Shown piece by piece: positions 26,789-33,264 of a DNA stretch of 64,000 nucleotides. The position numbers and the translations under genes were made by a program. Under the pieces are notes generated by a model. That model was not told the origin of the DNA. It did no database searches and saw nothing but the letters and a program-made list of their open reading frames with translations. The stretch is from Halichondria panicea (lineage: Eukaryota > Porifera > Demospongiae > Suberitida > Halichondriidae). Every line of letters begins with the position of its first letter. Position 1 is the stretch's first letter. The stretch is from positions 30,771 to 94,770 of the forward strand of contig NW_026986607.1 in NCBI RefSeq assembly GCF_963675165.1, given 5' to 3'.

Positions 26789-29700
26789 ATGTGTGTAGAC
26801 TGCTACAGCTGCTCAAGGATGAATCAAGTGCAAGTAAGAGTTTCTATATAGGCTTCTAGTCATGTTTACTTGGATTTTAATTCGTGGATTTGCAAAATAA
26901 TGCTTCGTTCTCGAGTTATGCCTAGTTTTGCTTACTTGGAATGCCATTGCAGCCTTTTCAGAAGAGCACGTATAGCCAAACTTGTTTACCGAGTGTTGCT
27001 ACTCTACTTAGTAGTTATAGCTCTGCACTAAAACGCTAGCTATTGGTAGCTGCAAGAGTGAGAAGAGAGCTAGCTGCAAGGCTCTCTGACTTGCAGCCAT
27101 TAATTTTAGGCAGTGGCGTAGCCAGGATCAGTTTGGGAAGGGCAGGGCTCAAATCAGTTGAGCAGGGCATCACTTTTGCTCAGCAGTCAGCATGCGTATT
27201 AGATGGCCCTGCCCACATTTCCATTCAATGACATCCGGCATTCTAGTAACTATATACACATGCAGTACAGTGCAGAATACATGGACAGATCGCAGCTGAG
27301 TAGGAGTTGATAAAGCACAAAAGGGGGGGGCTCTAGCCCCTCAGCCCCCCCCCTCTGCCTACGCCACTGTTAGGCTTGAACTTTTGGCATCACAATCGTT
27401 TTTAACAACAATCATGGTCGATCATTACCCACTCCTTGAGTTTCCTTGGATTTTGCATGCAAATGTTCATAATGATAACCATGATATCCATGTGTGTAGC
27501 TTAGTAGCTTTATGTTATGTAGCTATAGCACCTCCACCGAGGCATCAGCACCCGCGGTGCTTTCATTAGACTAGAGTTGCTTATACTAGAGGTGCTGCAT
27601 GTTAATAAAATAACACTTTCTGTTAGCATGCATCATGGGTCCAATCAGGAGTACATTAAGAGAGTATCCAACTGTAGCAGTTGTAGTGTAAACATAGGAG
27701 TATGTCATACCACGTCACTATCAGACCACATCTTAAGTGGGTGCGTAGGTGTAGTGGTTAATTACTTCAAAATGATATCACGCACATGGTCTGCTGTGGT
27801 TTGTACCTCCAGCCCACATTTAAGTATTATTTAGAACACACCTAGCCAAGATTAAGTGTTTTAATCTGCGTGCCGAGGATGGCCTCGAGGTTAACGTGGT
27901 GCTCGAGGCGCAGCCGAGTGCATTACGTAACCGAGAGGCCATCCGAGTGCACCAGCATTAAAACACGTGACTTGGCTAGGTGTGTTCTAAAGGATTTAGT
28001 GCTGTCACGTGAGCTCTAGCCTCGTGGCAGCTGCTACATTTTAAATCAGTTGCTGGTGGCTAGCTAGCTAGCTAGACGTAATAGCAAGTTTTAGTAGGTT
28101 TGTAGATCCAGTAACTGATGCAAAGGAGAAGGAGATACGATCTAAAGCTATCTGGACTGACTGGGCATGTTCTCGACTTATTTCTCCTGCTGACCAACAG
28201 TCCCGATCCCACTACTGGATATGCCTCCAGTTGATCTGGCTTACTGGATGGGAAACTTTGTGCGCAAACTATATGGCAATGAGTATCTGGTTTGCTCTTT
28301 TGGAACGCTATGATATTCGAAGCACCTTTGATGAAACGATTATATGGATCTGGCTTAGGTACAGGTACGTACATTTTCGAAGCAAGCTGAGCCTATTTCA
28401 CCAGACGAAAAAGTGATGCTATGGTCAAGTCAGCAATTCGGTACACATGAAACAAGTCGAAACAATAACATTCAACTTTCTAATACTTTTCAGCTTTGCT
28501 TGTGTACGTATTCAATCTGCTTGTATTATATTATAACTAGGAGCATGCAGAGCATGTTTGGGGCGAGCGAGCAATTTTGTATTTGTTGTACAGTCATTTG
28601 GTACAATGTGGTAATTTTAAGTATTATTGTTTATTTATGAATCGAATGAAATGAACAGTGATTGTGAATAACCGAGTAGTCCATACATGTAGACGACTTT
28701 CCTGTGCCACCTGTGACAATTATTCTGTCAGAGTGGTGTAGGGTTGTTGTCTTTGACTGTGCATGGTGTAACTTGAAGTTGACTTACTAAGAGTGAAACA
28801 AATTATATCTATGAGTGAAAGTTCAGCACGAAAGAGCTGGCTGTACAAACTAAGCAAGGAGATATTATCACTTTTTGCTGGACCCAAATTACAAGGCTAT
28901 AGTATACTGTCAGTGTAAACAATCCTTAAAGCTACTCTGACCTGTTGTAAGCCTGTGTGGCCTCAGAAGTTTCCATCTGAGCTGGTCTGACCTGCCGTAG
29001 TGCTGTATTATCTAAAAGTGCCTGTGCAACTTCAAAAGTCTCCATCTGAGCTGCTCTGACCTGTCCTAGTGACTGGCCTCGATCTCTGTTTTGTCCTGTT
29101 GAGCTAGCAGGTTTATTATCACAAAAACACAAGACTTGGAAGTGAAACATGGCAAGTAAGCTGCTGTGACCTCCTGCAGGCGTGCCTGTGTGATCTTAGG
29201 CTCAGAAGGTCCCCATTTGAGCTGCTCTGACCTGCTGTAGGCGTGCTTGTAGCCTCAAGCGTCTCTGTGTACGTGTCTTGTCTGAGTCTTCGTTCCTGAG
29301 TATAGCTAGCTCTTGTGCCCATGCGCAGCTTTCACGTAAAAGTTGGTAAAGGGTCACGAGCACAAAAAACAAATATCGTGCCGGTCCATGACACACACAC
29401 AGACAAAATTGCAACGTTCATCACTAGGAAGGGACTCGCTTCGCTCGCCCCAATTATGATGACATTCAGATTCAATCTGCTTGTATTATGATTGTTTGAT
29501 AAAAGTGTGCATTAACAAACCAACTTAAAGCACACTTAAGTGTGGATTAAGTTATTTAATCCATGGTCACCTGACTACTTTCAGATAAGCTGATTGGCTG
29601 GAGATCATGTGATCAGCACTAATTTTGGCTAACACAACTACAAGTGTTAGTGACGGATTCAGTCCTAGATGTAGAATAGAATGGAATGTGCGTACTCTTG

Positions 29701-32700
29701 ATATAATACTCCTGGTCCAATGAAAAGATATACATATATAATAGCTTCGACGACCCTCAGAGAGTGGACTCAGCAGTAAAATAAATTAACAGTATAGCAG
29801 GCTTGGATCTGTAAACTTGATCACTTTGTTGGAGAGCATAAGATTTTATGTTGCTGGATGCTCTTCAACAAAGTGATTACTACGGATACAAGCCCCGAGT
29901 ATACATAATCACTTCTGTGTAAAAAAATGTTGTTGCCACTCACGACGGAACAGTTGCTAACATTTTTGCTTGAAACCACTCCCCGTGCATAACCTCTATA
30001 ACAAGTGTTGCAAGCTGCGCTGTGATAAATTCCTCTGTTATGTTTTGCTTTCGCTCAAAAAGTTATTAGAGTGATTAATTTTACCGTAATTATAGCGGGT
30101 AATTTTCGTGGGTAAAAATTCGTTATTTTCGTGGTCACTGACCTCCACGAAATTTAACGTAGGTGTGGCTTATTGTAACGTATGAATGCAGTGCAGGCAA
30201 CGAGATTTATACTCACTGAGAAGTAATTAGTATAATAATTATAATGTTATGCTGACACTGTGTGATTCAGTTTTTTTGCCTATTATTATGATGGCTTGAT
30301 GATCTTCAAGGATAGAAGCCAGAGGACAGATCGAGGTTATTGCGCGTTTCCTGTCAATGAATAATGAAAAAAGGGGTGGATTTCCAATGAGGTTAGTTCA
30401 CAAGGCTGTATATATGCTGGCAGTGAATACGTGTATATGCAGCTTCGTAGCTCTTTTCTGGCTTAGCAATAGCTATAGCGCTTTAGTTCAAGGCTAGCTC
30501 ATAAGTTGAATAGAAAGCGAATTACTATACTGATGAAGAAGCCTTCACTGTGAGTCAATTAAACTAGCCATAACTCGAGAGGAAACTTTAGTTTACCATA
30601 GTGACCACAAGAATGCAGATAGTATGGCTGTAATAATTGCACACACGCAATGTTTACAATCACTGCGTGTGCGTTATCTCATTAGTTGTGGCTGCGCTCG
30701 CATGTACATTGTACTACCGTACTAGCGCCTATCCTCACGTACGAACGCACAATATCATTTGGGGGCGTAGCTTTCATTTAAGCGAGCTATTTAGCCACTA
30801 CCGTAGAGGGTAAGCGCTAAAACGTTCGATCTAGAGTTCCACGTGCAGGATAGGGCCTATATTTAGCATAGTTAACCCATGATGTCATGTTAACAAAATT
30901 TTGATCCATATAATATGGTCTAGATTTTTCTAAACTGGGTGTGTCACAGCAAAAAAAGTCTATAAATTGAACAACACAGGAAAAAACGTTCAGTAATATT
31001 GAAAAGCATTTCAAACGGCATAAAATGATATAAAAACCAAGTCCCTAGCACTAGTGGTTTTTTACGCGGAACCATTTTTAGCTATTCACTAAAATGGCTT
31101 GCTGTACCTCTTCCGGGTGATATTTCTTCTTGATTCTTGAGGTAGGCACTAGTAGCTTTTAAGTATAGTGAAGGACCCATGTCTCTACTGGCAGCAGTTT
31201 CATAGTTAGTTTTCCCTAGCAACAGCGTGTGGGCGTAGGTGGGCCAGCACCCTTTAAAATATCATATCTTATCATCTTAATCTTCTATCATCTTGTTGCC
31301 TAAGAAATTCCGCATCATTTGGCATGTTGTATGGCTTCACTCGATACAGTTTGGTTATTGCATCTAATTAGTGTTCTTTGAACTCAGACATTAGGATTGT
31401 TTATAATAACTCAAACAACAAATAATTATTGCCCAAGTAACACTACATCCTACAACATATCTCGTGATATGAACTAAAACATAGCTTCAAAAGAGTTCAA
31501 AAGATGCAGAATTTCTTAGGCAACACGATGATATACAATTTTAGTCTTCAATGTTAATGGTTAGACAGTTACAGTTTAACTAACAGCATGCAGCCACTTC
31601 AAAAGTTGAGAATTTCTAATCAACTCAATCTCAAAAGCCATCTTTTTTTACAAAACCCAACATTTTTTCTAAGATGTTATCATACCATTCCTCAAATACA
31701 TACACCAAGTTTCGTGCAATTCTGAAGACGTCACGTTTTAAATTTCGTTGAATTTATATGGAATGACCCATAGTTATCTCTTCTCTCAAGCTAGTTCGTC
31801 TGAGGCTCAACCGATTTTGGTGCAATTATAAAGCTATTGGTGGTATCCCAGGAGCGCGAGTCAGTTTTATACATGCCGTAAAACATAAGGCCACGTCATG
31901 TTTTAATTGACCATGCATGGCATTCCTCTCAGCCCAGAGGAGGTACGACAGGCGCGGTGCAGCTCTAGCAATTAGCCTTTGACTAATTACCCGCCCACGT
32001 TGTGTTGTTATTGCTAGTACAAATGTAATCAGAGGCTAATTGCTTTAGCTGTGCACAGCGCCTGCCGGACCTCCTCCGACAGTATGTTTACCCGAAGACC
32101 TCTCTACCTCCAAATAAATAATTGTTGACCTCTAAAAGTAGCGACAGTTGCGTTGACAATGTCGTGTCCTAAATGGAGGCAAATTTAGCCACACTCTATA
32201 GCCGGCCCAATAGAAAATACACGTTTTTAAGCACTGATCAGAGTAGTCTGGGGGCCAGACCTTTTCTCAGAGGGGGAGGAGGAAGAGAGAAAGAGGTCTG
32301 GAGACTCTTGCAGCACTTCCGTGTGCTCTTGGAATGTCAATAGGGAGGAGACTGTGATATTGGAGGTTATAAAGAAGGAGTAGATGTAGCAATACTCTCA
32401 TTTCATTGGCTGCATCTAAATTCCATTGGCTGTAATCCAAATTCCACAGAGGCAATACTCACATTTCATTGGGTTAAAAATCACATGACATTTATAGGAT
32501 ATGCATTTCATTGGCTCTGGCCACATTCTGCTAGAGCACACGGAAATGCTGCAAGAGTCTCCAGACTTAATCCTAGCTCTCTTGATTTTGCCCCCGAGCT
32601 ATTAGGTCTGGCTCCCAGACTATGATCAGAGCTACATGCTACTCTCTATATGCGACATTCAATACAATTTTTCAACCTCCAAAATAACCAACCTCTTGCC

Positions 32701-32825
32701 ATTTAATTATGCCTCGAGGCGTAGTTAAATTAGGTATTGCACTGCAGTATTTATAGCTTGCCCCACTCACCATCTAGTGGCGATGCCTCTCCACTGTCGA
32801 CACCGTGTCCACCACCAGTAGCCAT
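5307..32825 (-). CDS. Giant Death / Roc-COR / CARD / kinase / Kelch gene (17 predicted exons)
   Basis: I joined 17 exons: 32825-32771 (candidate), 24445-24173, 24100-24041, 23989-23291, 20958-20157, 16637-16498, 16046-15951, 14847-14719, 14666-13953, 13887-11998, 11939-9945, 9885-9649, 9525-8521, 8392-7586, 6997-6930, 6733-6650, 6230-5307. All junctions keep frame and total 9978 nt, 3325 residues plus stop. All but one intron use GT-AG. Domain order: Death, two unnamed modules, linkers, pseudokinase, Roc-COR, Roc-like-COR, Death, CARD-like, Death, Death, kinase, coiled coil, Kelch. No signal peptide or membrane segment was seen, so it is probably cytosolic. Family knowledge: Death/CARD oligomerise, Roc-COR is a GTPase dimer, Kelch binds partners. 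The receptor/scaffold role is inference. The internal chain from exon 2 on is firm; exon 1 is tentative because of the 8.3-kb intron. Splitting into two transcripts cannot be excluded. Confidence 0.7.
6329..6543. mobile_element. MITE of the GTATAGCGGG family
   Basis: Inverted ends of about 40 bp: GTATGGAGGGTAATG... with GGGGCAAAATATTCGTGG at the left, and its diverged complement ending CCCGCTATAC at the right. It sits in an intron of the giant gene. Confidence 0.75.
6650..6997 (-). CDS. Two small linker exons of the giant gene (coiled coil)
   Basis: Exon 6997-6930 completes the kinase-exon codon (phase 1) and encodes an acidic linker (YVSLTRDSDSVEATKRD) ending in phase 0. Exon 6733-6650 (phase 0-0) encodes a short charged heptad-like helix, AHREQMEHKDAELVKRDA followed by IIQQRQEQRQ. 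Both have consensus acceptors and donors. They connect kinase to Kelch, and the helix may act as a rigid spacer or dimeriser (inference). Confidence 0.75.
7076..7357. mobile_element. TIR element with tRNA-like internal boxes
   Basis: Ends GGTACCGTCAGGAGCACA and the complement of GGTACCAGGAGTACATT, each continuing with TTAAGAGGAGTAT.CAACT. The minus strand carries GGTGTAGTGGTTA (A-box-like) and GGTTTGTACCTCC (B-box-like), suggestive of a SINE part. A truncated inverted copy lies at 27643-27840. Confidence 0.6.
7358..7568. mobile_element. MITE of the GTATAGCGCG family
   Basis: Left end GTATAGCGCGAAATTTT and right end complementary (AAATCCGCGCTATAC). It directly abuts the previous element and lies 18 bp from the kinase exon donor. 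Part of it (ATTTTTGTGTAGGATTGC) recurs at 23115-23150. Confidence 0.65.
7586..8392 (-). CDS. Kinase exon of the giant gene
   Basis: Symmetric phase 1-1 exon, residues about 2699-2967. A complete, apparently active protein kinase domain: glycine loop LGSGAFGAV, ATP-anchoring lysine in CAIKLL (about 2739), conserved Glu in DRESDFLK, catalytic loop IIHRDLCGDNVLL (Asp about 2845), DFG (about 2866), APE-like YLPPEA and the C-lobe RRPSARDI. The catalytic loop HRDLCGDN fits the TKL/tyrosine-kinase-like branch better than classical AGC or CMK loops (family knowledge; branch not firmly assigned). It follows two Death domains, as in IRAK/RIP-type signalling proteins. Confidence 0.88.
8521..9525 (-). 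CDS. CARD-like, Death, Death exon of the giant gene
   Basis: Phase 1-1 exon, residues about 2363-2698. It begins with three DDSLI repeats, then a CARD-like six-helix region (TEDVFKECLPNLTLF to GHDKIVQELE), a Death domain (SDHIGRDWMVLARSLGFTE ... EWKRRDGQDATRDKLVTVL) and a second Death domain (YLTIEDLKKVYLVTF ... WRDNPDDCYREGLSEWL ... SWEDV). The last Death domain is the part duplicated at 586-892. CARD assignment rests on length, helix pattern and position, so it is less certain than the Death calls. These modules assemble homotypic signalling complexes. Confidence 0.8.
9482..9526. repeat. 15-bp minisatellite, three units, at an exon edge
   Basis: Three exact copies of AATCAGGGAGTCATC encode DDSLI repeats in frame on the minus strand, starting at the splice acceptor. 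Confidence 0.95.
9649..9885 (-). CDS. Death-domain exon of the giant gene
   Basis: A 237-nt symmetric phase 1-1 exon encoding a single Death domain: VHNVFAELIPWSSSWYKVGM, CRQDTDAALMEVIRKWF and PSWEEVQQVISNL carry the conserved Trp and leucine spacing of helices 2, 5 and 6. One domain per symmetric exon fits exon shuffling. Residues about 2285-2363. Confidence 0.8.
9945..11939 (-). CDS. Second Roc-like/COR exon of the giant gene (degenerate P-loop)
   Basis: A 1995-nt phase 1-1 exon, residues about 1620-2284. The N-terminus reads TTILFTGLPGSDVHTCKR where the first Roc has LIGHTGVGKTS; the GK[ST] of Walker A is gone and the DTGGQ strand is not evident, so nucleotide binding is unlikely. A polar, low-complexity linker follows, then a COR-like winged-helix region (LFWHMLGHAIKKV, VILYFGNVLPNVIFKD, LLIQMKN-type helices) and a Cys/His tail (FHCTCGQVDNTHM, WRCSATNEK) that mirrors the tail of the preceding exon. 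It is most simply a tandem copy of the 11998-13887 unit that kept its COR scaffold. Confidence 0.65.
11998..13887 (-). CDS. Roc-COR GTPase exon of the giant gene
   Basis: An 1890-nt phase 1-1 exon, residues about 990-1619. Walker A/G1 GHTGVGKTS near residue 1021, G3 DTGGQPMFQDL and a G4-like IGTFKDQ mark a Roc-type GTPase. After it come a COR-like region with the helix-turn segment ACGLAYF-equivalent RAALCYFHELGIFIW, the FVEPKNLLSIL strand and the LPLSWILNFFDEHHLAM helix, then a Cys/His tail (FVCSCSEH, VTCGEHTGK). In LRRK/DAPK-type ROCO proteins Roc-COR is a dimeric nucleotide switch controlling a kinase; here an active kinase lies about 1100 residues downstream in the same chain. G1 and G3 look intact. 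Confidence 0.8.
13953..14666 (-). CDS. Pseudokinase-like exon of the giant gene
   Basis: A 714-nt phase 1-1 exon, residues about 752-989. The C-terminal half resembles a kinase C-lobe without catalytic residues: LSEALSEIQQLSLLLNA (helix E), NITLQLTTESLFVHK where HRD/N would lie, no DFG, and a final RGSSSTADVAKELEHIL in the position of RPSF..IV..L. No glycine loop or lysine is evident. I call it a pseudokinase by inference; an unrelated alpha/beta fold is possible. Confidence 0.45.
14719..16637 (-). CDS. Three short acidic linker exons of the giant gene
   Basis: Exon 16637-16498 (phase 2 to 1) encodes a Ser/Asp-rich stretch (EIKPSTVPEDLHSQKVRDIS). Exon 16046-15951 (phase 1-1) carries a basic-acidic patch (GQRRRSLPSDEEVETLSKRP) that could serve as a nuclear-localisation or phosphorylation segment. 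Exon 14847-14719 (phase 1-1) is strongly acidic (CSEADNETIDGEEADID). The last one ends ACAG followed by GCAAGT, a GC-AG intron. No domain is recognised; they look like flexible spacers. The 1.1-kb intron between 14848 and 15950 shows nothing else. Confidence 0.6.
17066..18100 (+). pseudogene. BEL gag remnant
   Basis: Starts MTDAEVSTRKKRIRTGHKAS at 17066. The DUF1759-type gag core follows (LPHFNGDLMKWPTFWDSYES), then a zinc-knuckle-like CSYCQQSHSSTDCK near 18062-18100. Frame changes of one base occur near 17245 and 17693. The corresponding gag of the intact relative at 43732 has the same order. Confidence 0.8.
18126..18944 (+). pseudogene. BEL integrase C-terminal remnant
   Basis: Reads RAPWSGGVFERMVKSTKR, matching the RAPHFGGLWEAAVKSVK region of the intact BEL integrase at 48660-48720, then HFWNRWRTEYLAELR and the SIGDVVIVY barrel. 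Frameshifted in at least two places. Everything between gag and this point is missing, a deletion of most of pol. Confidence 0.75.
19143..19819 (-). mobile_element. Mariner/Tc1-like element inside the BEL LTR
   Basis: Inverted ends CAACCTTTTTCACCTCA and the complement of TGAGGTGAAAAAGGTTG, flanked by TA on both sides (19141-19142, 19820-19821), the target duplication of this superfamily. Further inverted identity (TGTACATA.CTGAGGTCAATTAG region) makes the ends over 100 bp long. Confidence 0.8.
19452..19681 (-). pseudogene. Transposase N-terminal remnant (helix-turn-helix)
   Basis: Starts MGEPGRTKSYHENLRWRM near 19681, shifts frame by one, then continues IKEAVDRLFVAEATVWRV, a helix-turn-helix typical of mariner/IS630-type transposases, and ends TGDVSANKASPREY. 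The DDE catalytic region is absent, so the element is non-autonomous. Confidence 0.6.
19876..20123. mobile_element. MITE related to the GTATAGCGGG family
   Basis: Imperfect inverted ends: ATACATACAGCATTTTCG at the left and the complement of ATACCATTATAGCGGGAA at the right, both continuing TTTTCGTG.GGTGCAAA. Confidence 0.5.
20157..20958 (-). CDS. Unnamed module, copy 2, of the giant gene
   Basis: An 802-nt exon (phase 1 in, phase 2 out), residues about 363-629. It opens with a small Cys cluster (CPYCQKC), then helices (TLFPYLNTPALSKEDRSVL), the landmark LRPYKSFLNYKIVNSIVLEF, and ends with LFPPTVSQLASLCEAGISIF. The same landmarks occur in exon 23291-23989 (FWDFLNYELFQHVVRVMF and VPPSLACSIEEQL...GFLSI), so the two exons are tandem copies of one module of about 230 residues. 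I recall similar sequences beside Death domains in sponge and cnidarian proteins but cannot name the family. Confidence 0.6.
21160..21888. mobile_element. Non-autonomous TIR element
   Basis: Inverted ends TACCCTCGCGAAAATAAG (21162 on) and the complement ending 21887, about 22 bp perfect, followed by looser complementarity. The open frame at 21420-21701 is not recognised and is probably incidental. Confidence 0.65.
22005..22290. repeat. Dispersed repeat A, copy 1
   Basis: Contains GGCTCTCCTTTTTCTGTTC, a GGAGGAA.AAAGAAAGAA core and AAAAAGGAGAGCCTG, then GAGCGTGGGC. The same blocks recur at 52850-53060, 53385-53590, 56890-57150, 57681-57830, 58720-58915 and 59345-59400. Confidence 0.7.
22955..23103. 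mobile_element. Long palindromic MITE
   Basis: Inverted ends around AGATATGCCACACCTA and its complement at 23086-23103, with further complementary blocks (ATATGCACCC.ATAT, TCCTCCG, GGTTAC). A further MITE arm with TTTTCGTGGGCTTAATT lies at 23104-23195. Confidence 0.55.
23291..23989 (-). CDS. Unnamed module, copy 1, of the giant gene
   Basis: A 699-nt phase 1-1 exon, residues about 130-362. Helical, with landmarks FWDFLNYELFQHVVRVMF, LRKLAEYESERKTFLIKT and a closing VPPSLACSIEEQL ... NNGFLSITIDDIQVY. It is a tandem relative of exon 20157-20958 and directly follows the N-terminal Death domain. Function unknown; position suggests a partner-binding or regulatory segment. Confidence 0.6.
24041..24445 (-). 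CDS. N-terminal Death domain and basic linker of the giant gene
   Basis: Exon 24445-24173 (phase 1-1) encodes a Death domain (ARTKWFNIGLNLNIDGNDLS, CLREMLIKRLHSGGPLSWRD, IEEW). Exon 24100-24041 (phase 1-1) encodes a basic linker (MMSKKQSKFPSPLSETG). The acceptor lies in a CA-rich tract (24446-24480). The upstream phase-1 partner is not adjacent; the best candidate is 32771-32825. Confidence 0.75.
24446..25375. other. Intron sequence without recognisable content
   Basis: AT-rich. No open frame of note and no clear inverted repeat. A short stretch (TATGAATCTCATTAACAC near 25078) resembles 23246-23262. Confidence 0.5.
25376..26009. mobile_element. Non-autonomous TIR element, 634 bp
   Basis: Ends TACCGTAGTTAACCGTCG and the complement of the right end (TTGACAGTTAACTACGGTA), about 27 bp with two mismatches. 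No coding capacity. Confidence 0.7.
26360..26632. mobile_element. Nested MITE, TACCGTATAGCGGG family
   Basis: Inverted ends of over 40 bp: TACCGTATAGCGGGTATA TTTCGAGGGTATAAA at the left and its near-perfect complement at the right. The best-preserved copy of this family in the window. Confidence 0.85.
26734..26787. repeat. (GT)n microsatellite
   Basis: Nearly pure GT repeat in the spacer between two inverted CAGTGGCG elements. Confidence 0.95.
27643..27840. mobile_element. Truncated copy of the 7076-7357 element, inverted
   Basis: CAGGAGTACATTAAGAG, AGTATCCAACTGTAGCAG and the internal block GTGGGTGCGTAGGTGTAG match the complement of 7190-7357. The other terminus is missing. Confidence 0.65.
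27832..27989. mobile_element. Small palindromic MITE
   Basis: Ends TAGAACACACCTAGCCAAG and its exact complement at 27971-27989. Inner blocks GTGTTTTAAT and GGATGGCCTC are also inverted. TA flanks are included in the termini. Confidence 0.75.
28075..28416 (+). pseudogene. Possible remnant of a KIAA1958/QRICH1-like (Crypton-derived) gene
   Basis: The open stretch begins SFSRFVDPVTDAKEKEIRSK and continues WTDWACSR. This resembles the N-terminal signature of invertebrate proteins that precede a Crypton-derived DUF3504 domain (RF..PVT...I......P..T......W..W). The match is from memory and short; the following residues are not recognised and the catalytic part is absent. It lies in the 8.3-kb intron, opposite strand. 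Confidence 0.25.
28417..28929. other. Unassigned AT-rich sequence
   Basis: Nothing recognised apart from simple AT-rich stretches. Confidence 0.4.
28930..29270. repeat. Imperfect tandem repeat, about five units of 55-75 bp
   Basis: Units begin GCTGCTCTGACCTG and end TCCATCTGA. The minus strand is open in short runs with a recurring QVRAAQMETFE motif, so this may be a decayed coiled-coil-coding exon (29202-29414 adds ESCAWAQELAILRNEDSD). Coding status unproven. Confidence 0.5.
29271..31274. other. Unassigned intron sequence with two hairpins
   Basis: 29818-29879 is a hairpin with arms GATCACTTTGTTGGAGAGC and its near-complement. 30084-30150 is a single arm of the GCGGGTAATTTTCGTGGG MITE family. 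The rest shows nothing recognisable. Confidence 0.45.
31275..31545. repeat. Inverted-repeat element
   Basis: Arms TGTTGCCTAAGAAATTC near 31293 and its complement near 31510-31530, with ATCATC blocks outside. Confidence 0.5.
31938..32085. repeat. Palindromic element
   Basis: GGAGGTACGACAGGCGCG and AGCAATTAGCC at the left, with diverged complements (AGCGCCTGCCGGACCTCC) at the right. Confidence 0.6.
32234..32629. mobile_element. Foldback element with AGTCTGGG ends
   Basis: Outer arms GTAGTCTGGGGGCCAGACC and the complement of GGTCTGGCTCCCAGACT. Inner arms GGTCTGGAGACTCTTGCAG (32296) and its complement near 32553-32572. Confidence 0.65.
32771..32825 (-). CDS. Candidate first coding exon of the giant gene
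   Basis: ATG at 32825 opens MATGGGHGVDSGEASPLD and the exon ends in phase 1 before GTGAGTGGGG. Phase 1 matches the Death exon at 24445. No stop, acceptor or competing ATG exon with phase-1 output was seen between. The 8.3-kb intron makes this assignment inferential; it could belong to a different gene. Confidence 0.45.
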
Positions 32826-32884
32826 AGTCTTGTGGACCCAGACCACCCTGAAGAGGCAGTATACTGAGTACAGTAGCCGTGGCG

Positions 32885-33012
32885 GACTATGCGGGATCGA
32901 CTAAGTTCACCCAAGGGCGTATACAGAGAAGAGGGCATGCAACTCGCCCCATTCTCAGAATCATCCGACTTCGTATTGAGCTATTTTTAGAACTGCCCAC
33001 AAAAACGCCCAC
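32885..33012 (-). promoter_or_regulatory. Promoter-proximal block, inverted relative of 39925-40060
   Basis: Read on the minus strand, ATACGAAGTCGGATGA, GAGTTGCATGCCCTCTTC and TCTGTATACGCCCTTGG occur in the same order as at 39955-40030 (+). It lies 60-190 bp upstream of ATG 32825. Promoter or 5' UTR function is inferred. Confidence 0.4.
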
Positions 33013-33022
33013 GCGTAACCTT

Positions 33023-33202
33023 TGTCGTGTATTGACTTAGTTAGTTCAAGCACGATAAGTAATAACAATCATTCAGAATTACTTGCACAAAGAGACTTAT
33101 ATTAATGACAAAACTCAAGTATAAATACAGCAACACAGGAAGTAAATGATGACGTCACAATACATAAATTATACAATAAGAACAAATACTCAGTACACTA
33201 CA
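33023..33202 (-). repeat. 3' LTR of the Gypsy element
   Basis: 180 bp, indistinguishable from 37231-37410 by eye. Confidence 0.95.
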
Positions 33203-33264
33203 TTCCTTCCCCCTTACATTGAAGGTCTATCAACTAAATGTCACAGTTTTAACTTATAAGTCCA

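Larger units (their letters stand above)
26129..27369. mobile_element. Two inverted copies of a CAGTGGCGTAG element around a spacer
   Basis: The arm at 27113-27369 (257 bp) starts CAGTGGCGTAGCCAGGA and ends CTACGCCACTG. The other arm, 26129-26729, has the same ends in opposite orientation and is enlarged by a nested MITE (26360-26632). The 383-bp spacer holds a GT microsatellite. Both arms share TGGAAATGTGGGCAGGG and the poly-G GGGCTGA.GGGGCT block. Confidence 0.7.
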
